From Isoetes taiwanensis (lineage: Eukaryota; Streptophyta; Lycopodiopsida; Isoetales; Isoetaceae): a DNA stretch of 64,000 nucleotides. The stretch covers positions 310,001-374,000 of the forward strand of contig JAJEKV010000187.1 of assembly GCA_021234155.1 (NCBI GenBank), written 5' to 3'. The position numbers and the translations under genes are program-made. The notes under the pieces were generated by a model. The model saw only the letters and a list, made by a program, of their open reading frames with translations. It had not been told where the DNA came from and ran no database searches. Shown piece by piece: positions 1 to 9,861 of the stretch; position 1 is the stretch's first letter, and the number at the start of each line of letters is the position of its first letter.

Positions 1-398
1 GAAGTAAGCTACATATCCCAATTGCATGAAACAAGACTTGGTTACCTTTGAGGGTAGAAAATAATTCCCTTTTTGGTGTGCTATATGGACTCACAAAGTC
101 ATTGCCACCAGTATGAACAGTTAGACCTGAATTAGTAAACGGCACCATGCTCTGCAAACCTGGAATTGAATCACAATTGATTATAACTATGCTTTGGTTT
201 TTTTAACTAAGCTCCAGACTTTTTTACTCTCTTTAACTAAGCTCTTTACGATCTCTATGAAGGGTTAGTATCTGCCGCTGATGTAGCAAATCGGCCCTTC
301 TAACTATTCTCCAGTTGCTCCAGGAAACATCTCAATTAATTCTAGAATACATGCAGATTCAAATTTGCTCTACCAAAGCATCAACAATTCTTATCTTA
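1..398. other. AT-rich non-coding left edge
   Basis: No coding segment, repeat or RNA gene could be supported here. It ends with the host A at 398 that precedes the Helitron terminus. Confidence 0.5.
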
Positions 399-426
399 TC
401 TTATATTATAATGTTGTGTAATGGAC

Positions 427-586
427 CACGCCCTAAATCGGACGGCTGAGATCGTTCAATTAAATCGGACGGCTTAGAAGGTTTCTTCTGCAATAGCAGC
501 GTGGGTCACGCCCTAAATCGGGCGGCTGAGATCGTTCAATCAAATCGGACGGCTTAGAAGGTTTCTTCTACAATAGCAGCGTGGGC
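427..586 (+). repeat. 80-bp tandem duplication in Helitron 5' region
   Basis: Two head-to-tail units, 427-506 and 507-586, differ at only a few positions. Each contains CACGCCCTAAATCG, ATCGTTCAAT and CAATAGCAGCGTGGG. Part of the unit (GGACCACGCCCTAA) is also present behind the second Helitron terminus at 4548, so this is conserved Helitron subterminal sequence. Confidence 0.85.
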
Positions 587-1065
587 CGCATGTTCTGATC
601 CCGACTCTAGCCGTGGAGGTGGATCCGGCAAAAGGTACCTTATTTTTCGATCCGGCTATGGCCAAAAAACCTTTGACAATCATATGTTAAGGACGTCAAG
701 GTATGAACCAAATAGCTTTCATGAAGGCAGGCAGATCAAGCGCCTATGGATAGAAGGGAGAACTAGGGCAAAGAACGACGGCTGCGGTTTAGGGTTTGTT
801 GTGGCAGCAAAATGACTATGGCGGTTCGAGCCTACAACCCAGTCTCCGTTCTTCCAAAATCTCCTCCTTTATTTGGTTATCTCGATGCTACTTGATCTTA
901 CAAACAATAATTCTCTTATCCGCTACGCCTATCCGGATTTTTCAAAACCTTAATTTCTCTGACTCCCTTCTACTTTCCAAAGACCCTCGGAGTTGCCATT
1001 TAAACAAACTTCTTTAAACATTGTCTCTTCCAAAATACTATTGTTAACGGGGAAGCCGTTCCAAA

Positions 1066-1410
1066 ATGATTGGACGAAAAGGAAACGGCCTTCAAAGAAG
1101 AATAACTGTGATATTTAGTCAAGCTTGCTTCTTCTTCATAGAACAAAAAGAGCAACTATGGTCTCAGTCAGGGGATCACCGCAGTAAAGGCCGGGATCAC
1201 CGGAGGGTAAAGGTGGTTGCATTCTTTTGTGTGAGGATTATTTTGAGCAACGACTTGAACAAACAAATTGAAATATTTGATCACTTATTGAATATTGAAC
1301 CGTGTAGTTTGTCCAGCTTTTGCCGAAAAGGTCTAGCTTTAATGCAATGTAGACTCGGAAGAAAGAAAGAGAAGAAGCTTCAGAAAGGAATTTGGTTGAC
1401 ATTTTTTTGA
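1066..1410 (+). pseudogene. Possible captured coding fragment, weakly TPR-like
   Basis: An open frame of 114 codons lies inside Helitron A. Its middle (about residues 65-95) reads IEIFDHLLNIEPCS followed by RKGLALMQCRLGRK, which has the spacing of a tetratricopeptide helix pair. The rest is low in conserved residues. Helitrons commonly carry host gene fragments, so a captured exon is plausible. Chance similarity is the alternative, and I do not name a parent gene. Confidence 0.2.
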
Positions 1411-1490
1411 GATAGCATATCCTCATGTACATAGGTGCTAGCCAGTTAGGGAACTCAATTTAGTAAATTTTTTTTTTTTTATTTAATTCG

Positions 1491-2975
1491 GTTTCACATG
1501 TTCAGCTTTGTTTCCTTAGGAGATTGTCAAGGCATGATCCCTGAAGTCGCTTTCGATTCTATCCAAATTTTTCTAAAACTTGCAAATTGATGGAGTAGTT
1601 ATTTTCTAATTTCGTGGATTTGCTAGATGAGCAATTTTAACCTTTCCAGAGTTTTGAAGATGCATAAGAAGAGATTGAACAGACTAGGCATCTGCAAAAC
1701 GTTGAGGGCATGCTTACTCGAGGAGGAGACACCTTATACAAGCAGTCGAGAGGTAACCAATGACTTGGAAAGCTTTGCAGATTTTACAAAGTATTCACAA
1801 AGGCACATATTCCTAAGACACGCTTCTAGGCAAAAAAGGATAGCATATTTATCCGGAAAGAAGAACAATTTAAGATGAGTCAAACATACCGGAAAAGAAG
1901 TGGTTCCCACAAAGACACCAGAAAGAGTTCATGAACTATTTTCATAGGTTATGCATCTTTTCCCCTCGCGTGGAACCTCACGATCAAGTCAAAGACATTC
2001 CCTCGTAGGGTGAAACTAAGGGTTAAAACAAATGGAAGTGCAAAACAAGATATTTGTTACTGTTGATTGGATGCAGTTTGCTTTAACAGTTTCATGTTTA
2101 GCTCTGTTTCCTTAGGAGATTGTCAAGGCATGATCCTTGAAGTCGCCGAAATTCTATCCAAATTTTTCTAAAACTTGCAAATTGGAGTAGTTATTTTCTA
2201 ATTTGGGATTTGCTAAATGAGCAATTTTAACCTTTCTGCAGAGTTTTGAAGATGTGCAAGAAGAGATTGCACGACCGTGCATCCGCAAAACATTAAGGGC
2301 ATGCTTACTCGAGGAGGAGACACGTTATACAAGTCGAGAGGTAACCAATGACTTGGAGAGCTTTGCAGATTTCACAAAGTATTCGCAAAGGCACATATTC
2401 CGAAGACACAGTTCTTGGCAAAAAAGGATAGCATATTTATCCGAAAAAGAACAATCTAAGATGAGTCAAACATACCGTAAAAAGAAGTGGTTCACAAAGC
2501 AGAAAGGCAGAGTTCATGAACTATTTTCATAGGTTATGCATCTTTTCCGTGTGTGAAACCTCACGATCAAGTCAAGACATTCCCAGTAGGGTGAAACTAA
2601 GGGTTAAAACAAATGGAAGTGTAAAACAAGATATTTGTTACCTGTTGATTGGATGCAGCGGCTTTAACGATTTCACATGTTTAGCTCTGTTTCCTTAGGA
2701 GATTGTCAAGGCATGATCCCCGAAGTCGTCGTAATTCTATCCAAATTTTTCTAAAACTTGCAACAATTGGAGTCGTTATTTTCTAATTTCGTGATTTGTT
2801 AGATGAGCAATTTTAACCTTTCCGCAGAGTTTTGAAGATGCACAAGAAGAGATTGCACAGACCATGCATCTGCAAAACATTGAGGGCATGCTTAAGAAGG
2901 AGGAGACACCTTATACAAGCAGTCGAGAGGTAGCCAATGACTTGGAGAGCTTTGCAAATTTCAAGCCGTAAATAC
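1491..2975 (+). repeat. Triplicated unit of about 590 bp (third copy partial)
   Basis: Copies start at 1491, 2089 and 2669, each with TTTCA(CA)TG followed by CCTTAGGAGATTGTCAAGG. The first two run about 598 and 580 bp. The third stops at about 2975, after a shared block containing GAGAGGTA and CTTGGAGAGCTTTGCA. The copies differ by substitutions and many small indels. The best conserved part is the ORF-bearing segment, suggesting the amplified unit derives from a transcribed gene fragment. Confidence 0.85.
1627..2532 (+). pseudogene. Repeated unrecognised coding-like segment in Helitron A
   Basis: Two copies of one open frame, 1627-1878 (83 codons) and 2254-2532 (92 codons), encode similar proteins. 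Both contain KTLRACLLEEET, REVTNDLESFADFTKYSQRH and KRIAYLS, and the second ends with basic KKKWFTKQKGR. A third, broken copy follows at about 2830-2970. I do not recognise the family. The composition (charged, few hydrophobic clusters, Lys/Arg-rich end) looks like a real protein rather than noise, and similarity between copies survives best at protein level. It may be a captured exon amplified inside the Helitron. A start codon within a transposon-borne fragment has no assured meaning. Confidence 0.35.
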
Positions 2976-4520
2976 ACATATTTGAAGTCCACAAATGCCG
3001 TGACGTGCAATCTGCTTTTATCCAGATGTCTGAAGTTCACAAATGCCATAGATGCAATGTCATAGGTGCCATGCTACAGACATCGGCTTTAATCCTTCAA
3101 AATTCGATCCAAAGAGATAATTTACAACTATTTTTTTCCTTTCTCATTATGGATGATCAGAAATTCTTTAGCTAATGATGAAACAAATTAAAAAGAATTT
3201 GTCATCCGAGAGTGGCTTAATTTATTGTTGTACAAAGTATGTTGGTGTCTAGCAATATAGAAAGTTTGTGCATCATTTTTATTACGGTTGGGCATGTTCT
3301 ACTAACTGATATGGAAACAAAGTAGTTGAGATGTGTTAAACCCTTTCAGTCCTACAGATATGGAAACAACGTAGTTGAGATTTGTGAAACTACAAGTCCA
3401 ATTGATAGAAGAGATCCAGATTCAAGATCAATATTACCATATCAATGCTTTTAGAAAAAGAATCCATTTCATAAAGTGGTACTTTAGCATAAAGTGGTAT
3501 GTTCATGACTTCATAACACATTAAACTGCTCAAGTGTTGGAGCCAATGTAGTATAGTCATAAAAAACAAAATAGACCACCATAAAACAAAATGGTCTCCA
3601 TGCATCATAACGTGCTACATAATTTAGGACGTGTGCACCACACAATTGATAATGGATTACCTATAGCTATATTTTGCTCTTTTAATAATGCACACCAACT
3701 CAGTCTCAAGAATCACAATGTTGTTGCACAACTTTTTCCAAAGAAATCCCAACAATACCTTATATTTTGTCCCCATGCACTTTGCAAGAATATGCAAAGC
3801 ATCACCTTGCAAACTATAAAGTGTTCTTGACATTTTTCGGTTTTATTTTGCTCCTTACAGAGTTTTTGCCTTTTAGTCTAATCCCAGTTTACAATTTTTT
3901 GCTTCACATCTAAGTTGTTGAATACATTTTATATTTCTAACATTTTATATTTCTAACATAACAACACAACAATTGTGGATTGCTCCCAACTATGGCACAT
4001 ATAGAGTTTGGATGTCTTGATCAATTTTGCATTTCATAGCAGTATGATTGGAAACCGTTACTTCACAAGGAAATTGGATTAGGAAAATGAGACGGCTTCT
4101 CAGCCACGATTGAGCGGTGATTGGATTGATTGTTAGGTGGGATTTATCATGATACAGGAGGTCCTCCTCATTTTGGGCTTCAAGTTTAAGGTTAGGTGGG
4201 ATTTCCATTTAGAAGCTTACTAAAACCTTATAACCAGGGTTCTAGAATGTAGTCAGAATGGACTTACATGGTACTATCTTAACATCTTAAAATCTTTTGG
4301 GCTTTGTGCTCAAAATACAACACATAATGGGTTTATCTTTTATAAAAGCCCAACATATGCAAAATAACCACATACAAATAGACACTACTTAATCTGATTT
4401 GGATCACATTAAGACCATTAAATTAATACAAACAAAACTCTTATACCATCAATCACGCATCTCCTCACTCTAAGCCCACATCACATGGAACGATCACAAA
4501 GGTGAACAATCACATGTAAA
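2976..4520. other. Non-coding Helitron interior
   Basis: AT-rich sequence with only short shadow ORFs. A short near-repeat of GATATGGAAACAA occurs at about 3309 and 3358. Nothing else supportable was seen before the terminal hairpin. Confidence 0.5.
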
Positions 4521-4537
4521 GCCCACCAACGGTGGGC
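4521..4537 (+). other. Helitron A 3' terminal hairpin
   Basis: A perfect 7-bp stem with loop AAC, followed by AATTTA and then CTAG. It is the rolling-circle terminator signal of Helitrons. The Helitron at 54379-59162 has the same architecture, with the same loop read on its own strand. Confidence 0.85.
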
Positions 4538-4547
4538 AATTTACTAG

Positions 4548-5140
4548 TCTTATATTATAATGTTTTAGTGCAAGTAATGGACCACGCCCTAATTTGAACG
4601 GTCCGGATTGATCTACCCAACGGTGTAGATGATGCCACATTAAAAGCCTTTTAGCTCTAAAAAAAAGCAAAAAAAAAGAAAGGGTTTGGACGTATTAGGG
4701 TTCGAGTCTTTGCTCGCCCGTTGCTTCTAAGTTATCGGCATCTTCGACGCATTCACCGTAATTCTTCAAAGAAGCACCTTCGATCCACCTTGGGCGCTTT
4801 GGATCTCGATCGATGATTTATTACATCTTAAAATTTCTCTAAGACCTATCCCCGATCGTTTGAGTTCTAGAATACTCCCCGCAACTCTGAAGCTCGCGAT
4901 GGCCTCGATCTCGTGGAAGCAAAATAAGATAGGGATTTGATGGCTAAGGACCAGTTTCTTGCCGTGAAAAAGGGTGTTAACATATTTGTTGCCACTTCAA
5001 GAGCTTCCCTTGCATGTTTCAGCAAGACCACAGTTATGAATATTTTCTTTTTTTCTCTCGATGTCCTTTGAGCTTTGCTGTGAACTCAAGTATTATATTC
5101 AACCCTGCAGTATACGTTAAGAGAACCGGGAGCTCTCTAA
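4548..5140 (+). mobile_element. Helitron B, 5' portion (interrupted by copia)
   Basis: TCTTATATTATAATG begins at 4548, immediately after CTAG of Helitron A. It is followed by GTAATGGACCACGCCCTAA, shared with the 5' end of Helitron A. The body continues to 5140, where a copia element with a TCTAA duplication is inserted, and presumably resumes at 9862. I did not find its 3' hairpin/CTAG end, so its length is unknown. Confidence 0.65.
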
Positions 5141-5439
5141 TGTTGCAAAGAGAAATCAAGTGTCTATTGATGTAATGAACGGAACAAGCGTATAGGTAAA
5201 CGAGAAGGCAAGCGCTGGTCGCTATGCCGCATTTATTGCAACTTCGAGAAAAGCTTGGAAAACTATAGCTTGATCTGTTTCTTGAATAGATCAAGCTTTA
5301 CAACGGCTACTGCTAATAATAGAAACTATGAACCAAGAAATGAGTTGAGTAGTTTGTTAACTACTCGAGATCTTCATTGTTGCTGACAGCTTTGTCTTGT
5401 TCTGTAAGTTTGTTAGTATCCAGAACAGTATCAGCAACA
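5141..5439 (-). repeat. Copia 3' LTR (left copy)
   Basis: 299 bp, TGTTGC to GCAACA. It differs from the right copy by scattered substitutions and small indels, concentrated between about 5185 and 5240. Confidence 0.9.
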
Positions 5440-6404
5440 CCCCCACTCAGTGACAGTGAGAGATCTGGACCCCCACTCGAAAAGAGACCAATAGCCATGA
5501 TGAATTTGCTGTGCTTGGGTCGAGCAAGTGCTTTGGTAAGCATGTCTGCGGGCATTTCATGGGTGGGACAATATTTTAGGGAGATGATATGGTCGTTGAC
5601 AAGATTACGTATGAAATGGTATTGAATGTCAATGTGCTTGATACGGCGGTGAAGGACAGGATTTTTAGCAATGGCCATGGCTCCTTGGTTATCAACATGA
5701 ATGAGAGTATGAGTGGTGGCAGTGAAATGGAGTTCAAGACAGAGTCGTTGGAGCCAAATGGCTTCTTTGGAAGCATGACTGAGTGCAACATATTCAGCTT
5801 CTGTACTAGAGAGGGAAATGCAGGATTGTTTGGAACTGTTCCAGCTAATGGCTCCGCCAGCAAGTAAGAATACAAAGCCTGAGATGGATTTACGATCGTG
5901 ATGATCACTAGCCCAATCGGCATCAGATAACCCTTCGATAGGAGTGGTGGAGTCAGCAGAATAATGAATGCCATGGGTAAGAGTACCAGCCAGGTAGCGG
6001 AGAACACGTTTCAAAGATGCACAATGGGAGTTTCTGGGATCAGTGGAAAACTGAGACAATTTGCAGAGGGGAAGGGCAAGGTCTGGACGAGTGGAGATGG
6101 CAGCGAAGTTGATCATTCCGAGAAGGTTCCTATATTGTGCTTTGATGGATTGAAGGGCAGGACTACAGGGTGGATCATCGGGAAGGAGATGGAGGCCAAA
6201 TTCAAGGGGTGTGTACACAGGATTGCAGGTCTGCATGTGAGCTGTGGAGAGGATATCAGCAATGTATTTGGACTGAGTAAGGGCAAGTGTACCAGCTTTT
6301 TGATTGTATGCAATTTCGAGCCCAAGGAAGTAATGGATGCAGCCGAGGTCCTTCATGAAAAACGGAGTTGAGTTGGGACTTGATAGAGAGAAGATCATCC
6401 ACAT
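5361..6404 (-). pseudogene. Copia RNase H / C-terminal polyprotein
   Basis: A 347-codon open frame covering the end of the reverse transcriptase and RNase H. Visible landmarks are the connection segment LGLEIAYNQKAG, the RNase H signature SDADWASDHHDRKS, the carboxylate motif SSTEAEYVALSHASKE and, further on, DNQGAMAIAKNPV then KHIDIQYHFIR. These are the standard Ty1/copia RNase H residues. The frame starts downstream of the catalytic YVDD motif, which lies in the neighbouring frame (6256-7194), so a frameshift separates the two parts. The last residues read into the LTR, as is usual. It acts in reverse transcription, degrading RNA in the hybrid. Confidence 0.88.
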
Positions 6405-7366
6405 AACAAAGAATGCTCAGGAAACTTGGTTGCAGTCGAAAATAGACACTGGGATCTGCGTTGCTGCGTTGAAATCCAAACTGGAGAAGACTTTGATCAA
6501 GACGAGTATACCAGGACCTGGAAGCTTGACGAAGGCCATAGAGTGCCTTATGTAACCTGCAAACTTGAGTAGGATCAGAGGAGTGAAAGCCAGGAGGTTG
6601 CTCAAGATAGACTTCCTCATGTAAATCGCCGTTGAGAAAGGCATTAGTGACGTCCATTCGGTGGATATGGTAACGATTCATGGTGGCATGAGCTAGAATG
6701 GTCCTGATAGAAACCATGCGAGCAACAGGAGCATACGTTTCCTCAAAGTCAACACCTTCGATCTGATTGAAGCCACGAGCAATGAGGTGTGCCTTGAACC
6801 GAGCTATAGAACCATTGGGGATGGGTTTTGATCTTGTAAACTCATTTACAAGAGACAACAGGGCGATCCGAGGGACGCGGAACAAGAGTCCAAGTATGAG
6901 CAGCATGGATGGAATCAATTTCCTCTTGCATGGCACGGGTCCATTCCTCTTTGTAGGGACTGTGAGTGGCGTGAAAGTAGGAGACTGGGTCTGCAGGTAT
7001 AGTCTGAGACAAAAAGGTGTAATCAGCAGCCCATGCTGGTGGTTTGTGAATGCGTGTAGGACGAGACGGAGGAGGAGACAACGGGGGATCTGATGGGGGA
7101 GTGGCAGAGAGTGAATCAATGGAAGGGGAAGGAGAGGCTGGGGAATTGGAGGGTAAAGGGGAGGAGGGTTCAGGATTAGGAGGGACAGGCACAAGAGGAG
7201 GAATGATGGTAGTAGGCAATTCTAGGAGGACCAAATCGGGAGGAAGAGGAAGGTGATGGCAAGGCAGATGTTCTTGGAATTTGACATGGCAGCTTAAGAT
7301 GAGTCGATGGTGATGCAGGTCATAAAGGCGATAGGCCTTGCTGGTGAGGGAATAGCCTAAAAACAT
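6256..7366 (-). pseudogene. Copia reverse transcriptase
   Basis: Two overlapping frames, 6842-7366 and 6256-7194, together give the linker and the reverse transcriptase. The first has a long proline/serine-rich linker (PLPPDL to PPPSRPTRIHKPP), then the conserved W(T)RAMQEEIDSI entry. The second continues with ARFKAHLIARGFNQIEGVDF, TYAPVARMVSIR, the palm motif MDVTNAFLNGDL, KALYGLRQASRSWY and the catalytic CYVDDLL. These are canonical copia RT landmarks. The frame switch between the two pieces, and another to the RNase H frame, mean no continuous polyprotein is encoded. Confidence 0.88.
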
Positions 7367-7997
7367 GCAAGGAATGGCTTTAGGAGCAAGTTTAGAGGAT
7401 GGTTGGGGAGGTGGACGTATGCCTGGCAGCCTAAGACACGCAAGTGATGGATGGAGATGGGCTTACCAGTCCAAGTTTCTTCGGGGATCTTATTGTCAAT
7501 GCTGCGGTGAGGAAGATGATTGAGGAGATAGACTGCGGTATGAGCTGCTTCACCCCAAAATTTGATGGGAACGTTCATGCCAAATAAGAGAGTGCGCATC
7601 ATCTCCAAGATGGTCCTGTTTGCACGTTCAGCCCGCCCATTTTGCTCCGGGGAGTAAGGGACTGAAAATTGATGTTGGATACCATGAGTGGCGCAATACT
7701 GCTGAAATATACGAGAGCTAAACTCGCCGCCTCCATCTGTTCTAAGAGTTACAAGCTTGTGTCCACTCGATTCGTTTTGCGGCGCTCAGCCCACCCATGA
7801 AAAGTGGTGAAATGAGAGAAAACATCACTTTTGTAAGACAAGAGATAAATGAACAATTTGCGGCTATAATCATCAAGGAAGATGAGAAAATATTTGCTGC
7901 CACCAAAGGTTGGAACAGAAATTGGTCCGCATAAGTCACTGTGAACAAGTTCCAGTGGCTTGGTGGCACAAAGATGTTCGAGATGGGAAAGGAGCAA
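7357..7997 (-). pseudogene. Copia integrase core
   Basis: Two pieces in different frames. 7749-7997 has ELVHSDLCGPISVPTFGG and FLIFLDDYSRKLFIYLLSYK, the first two acidic-motif blocks of the integrase core. 7357-7608 has KFWGEAAHTAVYLLNHLPHR and HLRVLGCQAYVHLP. Between them (about 7610-7740) lies the expected ENGRAER-type segment with the third catalytic acid, reached only by frame changes. The HHCC zinc segment is just upstream in frame-broken form. The integrase would insert the cDNA into the host; this copy is broken. Confidence 0.85.
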
Positions 7998-8086
7998 ATG
8001 AGTGATTTTGGTTTAAGACATGTAGAACAAGAGGTGTTTGCATGGGGAATTGAAGAGAAATGACCACGGAAGCAAGAATCAGTAGT

Positions 8087-8776
8087 TTATAGTGGGCAGG
8101 GGTGACCAAGGCGAAAATGCCAAAGATCAGGAGGAAAGGAGGATGTGGAAATGCAAGCATGTTCAGGTGGAGAGACGAGATCCAGACGATACAAATTACC
8201 AATCCTTGTGCCAGTAAGGATGATGTTGTTGTGGGCATTGAGCACTCTACAGGTTTCAGACATGAAATGGACGTGAAGGCCTGCAGAGGTAAGTTTGCTG
8301 ACCGAGATAAGCTGCTTGTGTAAACCAGGGACGTGGAGAACATCAGGAATGAGTTTCTGTGCACCAGACTTAAGGGAGAGGAGAATGTTGCCAGTGGCAA
8401 TGCCTTCTTGAGGATTGTTGTCGCCCATGAGAACAGAACGTGGACTGGAGAGGACCTTGTACGTGGTAAAAATGTGGCAAAAAGGGGTCATATGCGAGGT
8501 TGCTCCAGAGTCCAGGTACCATGCATGGTCAAGATGGGTCAAAGGAACGTCCTGGACATGAAAAAGAAATTCAACGGGTGAGTCCGGAGTATTCAAAAGA
8601 GGAGGGAGGTCACCTTGTTCTTGAGCCATGTTTCCATGCTCAATGGAGGGACGTTTAGAAACTGGAGCAGGAGCAGTACACTCTTTTGCAAAATGGCCTA
8701 TCTTCTCCGCATCCGGTAGTAGAAGTGACAAAGTACGGATCGATTTTGGAACGGCGAGGAACTTTGTTTTCAGCAA
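8087..8776 (-). pseudogene. Copia zinc knuckle remnant, protease and pre-integrase domain
   Basis: A 229-codon frame. Near the start, KIGHFAKEC is the second half of a CCHC knuckle; the first cysteines are lost by a frameshift. The aspartic protease active site follows as WYLDSGATSHMT (DSGA). Further on, ISVSKLTSAGL and GNLYRLD are typical of the GAG-pre-integrase region, and WHFRLGHP begins the HHCC segment. The protease would process the Gag-Pol polyprotein. Confidence 0.87.
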
Positions 8777-9419
8777 CCATGACAGAGTCTGAAGATGATT
8801 TGGTCTTGCCTTGCCTTAAGGCTTCAGCTTGAATGCGATCAATTGTGGCCTCAAAAGTATAGTCTGACAGCCGGCCTTCCAGATTGATAATGAGCCCTTC
8901 ATATGAACGAGGGAGACTGTTGAGGAGGAGGCAAACCTTTTCATCATTGGTGATCTGTACCCCAGTGGCATCAAGATCATCTAACATGGCTTTCAAGCGA
9001 CATATATGGGAAGTGACATCTCCTCCTTCAGAAAGGTGGAGTTCATACAAGGATTTCCGGAGTGCAAGGCGATTTCCTGCCATTTTGGAAGCATAGTGAT
9101 TGTCAAGAAACATCAGCATTTCACTTGCAGTTCTGGCTTCCTTAACCAGTCTTGCAGGTGTGTCACCCAGGCTAGTGCAAATTATCAACCGAGCCTTGCG
9201 GTCCTTTTCAACAGCATCATTCGTCTCATCCAAGACGATCTCAATAGTACTATTACCAGAAGAATCAGGAGCCAAATTTGGCACAGAAGTGATATTCCAG
9301 AGGTTCTTGTCCTCTAAAATCATTTTGAGTCGCCAACGCCACATCTGATAGTCCCTGCCCTCAAAGCGAGGCAGAAGACGCCATTCAGATGAAGGTGGAG
9401 CATTCAGAACAGAATCCAT
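8655..9419 (-). CDS. Copia gag
   Basis: 254 codons starting MDSVLNAPP, the first long frame after the 5' LTR. WRLLPRFEGRDYQMWRWRL near residues 13-31 and later LLNSLPRSYEGLI are hallmarks of the copia Gag (UBN2-type) capsid family. It would form the cytoplasmic virus-like particle. The frame is open over the whole capsid part, then shifts just before the zinc knuckle, so the Gag-Pol fusion cannot be read without a frame change. Confidence 0.88.
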   Translation of the reverse strand: MDSVLNAPPSSEWRLLPRFEGRDYQMWRWRLKMILEDKNLWNITSVPNLAPDSSGNSTIEIVLDETNDAVEKDRKARLIICTSLGDTPARLVKEARTASEMLMFLDNHYASKMAGNRLALRKSLYELHLSEGGDVTSHICRLKAMLDDLDATGVQITNDEKVCLLLNSLPRSYEGLIINLEGRLSDYTFEATIDRIQAEALRQGKTKSSSDSVMVAENKVPRRSKIDPYFVTSTTGCGEDRPFCKRVYCSCSSF

Positions 9420-9559
9420 TTGGATCAGGGAGTAAAGATGGAAGAAACTTTTCTTGGAGCTAAATATAGAGGCGAAGAAAAGGTAGAGAAAAAAAGGAAC
9501 GGATTAGAATTTGTGGTGGTGCGACTTAGGCGCCAAGAGAGAGTCGTGGGCCCATAACC

Positions 9560-9856
9560 TGTTGCAAAGAGAAATCAAGTGTCTATTGATGTAATGAACA
9601 GAACAAGCAGAAGGTAAACAGAAGGCAAGCGTTGGCTGTTATGCCAGACGATTGCAACTCAGGAGAAAAGCTTGGAAAACTACAGCTTGATCTGTTTCTT
9701 AAATAGATCAAGCTTTACAACGGCTACTGCTAATAATAGAAACTATGAACCAAGAAATGAGTTGAGTAGTTTGTTAACTACTCGAGATCTTCACTGTTGC
9801 TGACAGCTTTGTCTTGTTCTGTAAGTTTGTTAGTATCCAGAACAGTATCTGCAACA
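9560..9856 (-). repeat. Copia 5' LTR (right copy)
   Basis: 297 bp, TGTTGC to GCAACA, followed by the TCTAA duplication at 9857-9861. It should contain the element promoter, read on the minus strand. Confidence 0.9.
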
Positions 9857-9861
9857 TCTAA

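Larger units (their letters stand above)
399..4547 (+). mobile_element. Non-autonomous Helitron A
   Basis: The element begins TCTTATATTATAATG after a host A (398) and ends in CTAG at 4544-4547, followed by T. A perfect hairpin (4521-4537, GCCCACC-AAC-GGTGGGC) lies six bases before CTAG. These are the diagnostic plant Helitron ends: 5' TC, a 3' subterminal hairpin, CTRR, and insertion between A and T without target duplication. No Rep/helicase coding was found, so it depends on a helper. The interior carries an 80-bp tandem duplication near the 5' end, a triplicated unit of about 590 bp that looks gene-derived, and AT-rich filler. Its 3' end is directly joined to another Helitron 5' end. The boundaries are seen in the sequence; the classification rests on family knowledge. 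Confidence 0.8.
5136..9861 (-). mobile_element. Ty1/copia LTR retrotransposon with TSD
   Basis: Two LTRs (5141-5439 and 9560-9856) begin TGTTGC and end GCAACA, giving proper TG...CA ends. They are flanked by TCTAA at 5136-5140 and 9857-9861, a perfect 5-bp target duplication. On the minus strand the order is gag, protease, integrase, reverse transcriptase, RNase H, the Ty1/copia order. A G-rich tract (GAGTGGGGG on the minus strand) touches the 3' LTR and fits a polypurine tract. Downstream of the 5' LTR the sequence is GGTTATGGGCCCACGAC rather than the common initiator-Met primer site. Coding is interrupted by frameshifts, so this copy is inactive. Confidence 0.93.

Noticed and set aside
399-4547. 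Autonomous Helitron with Rep/helicase
   Set aside because: No HUH (Rep) or helicase motif in any frame of Helitron A or of the Helitron at 54379-59162.
5377-8581. Plus-strand ORFs across the first copia element
   Set aside because: They are antisense shadows of the minus-strand gag-pol frames.
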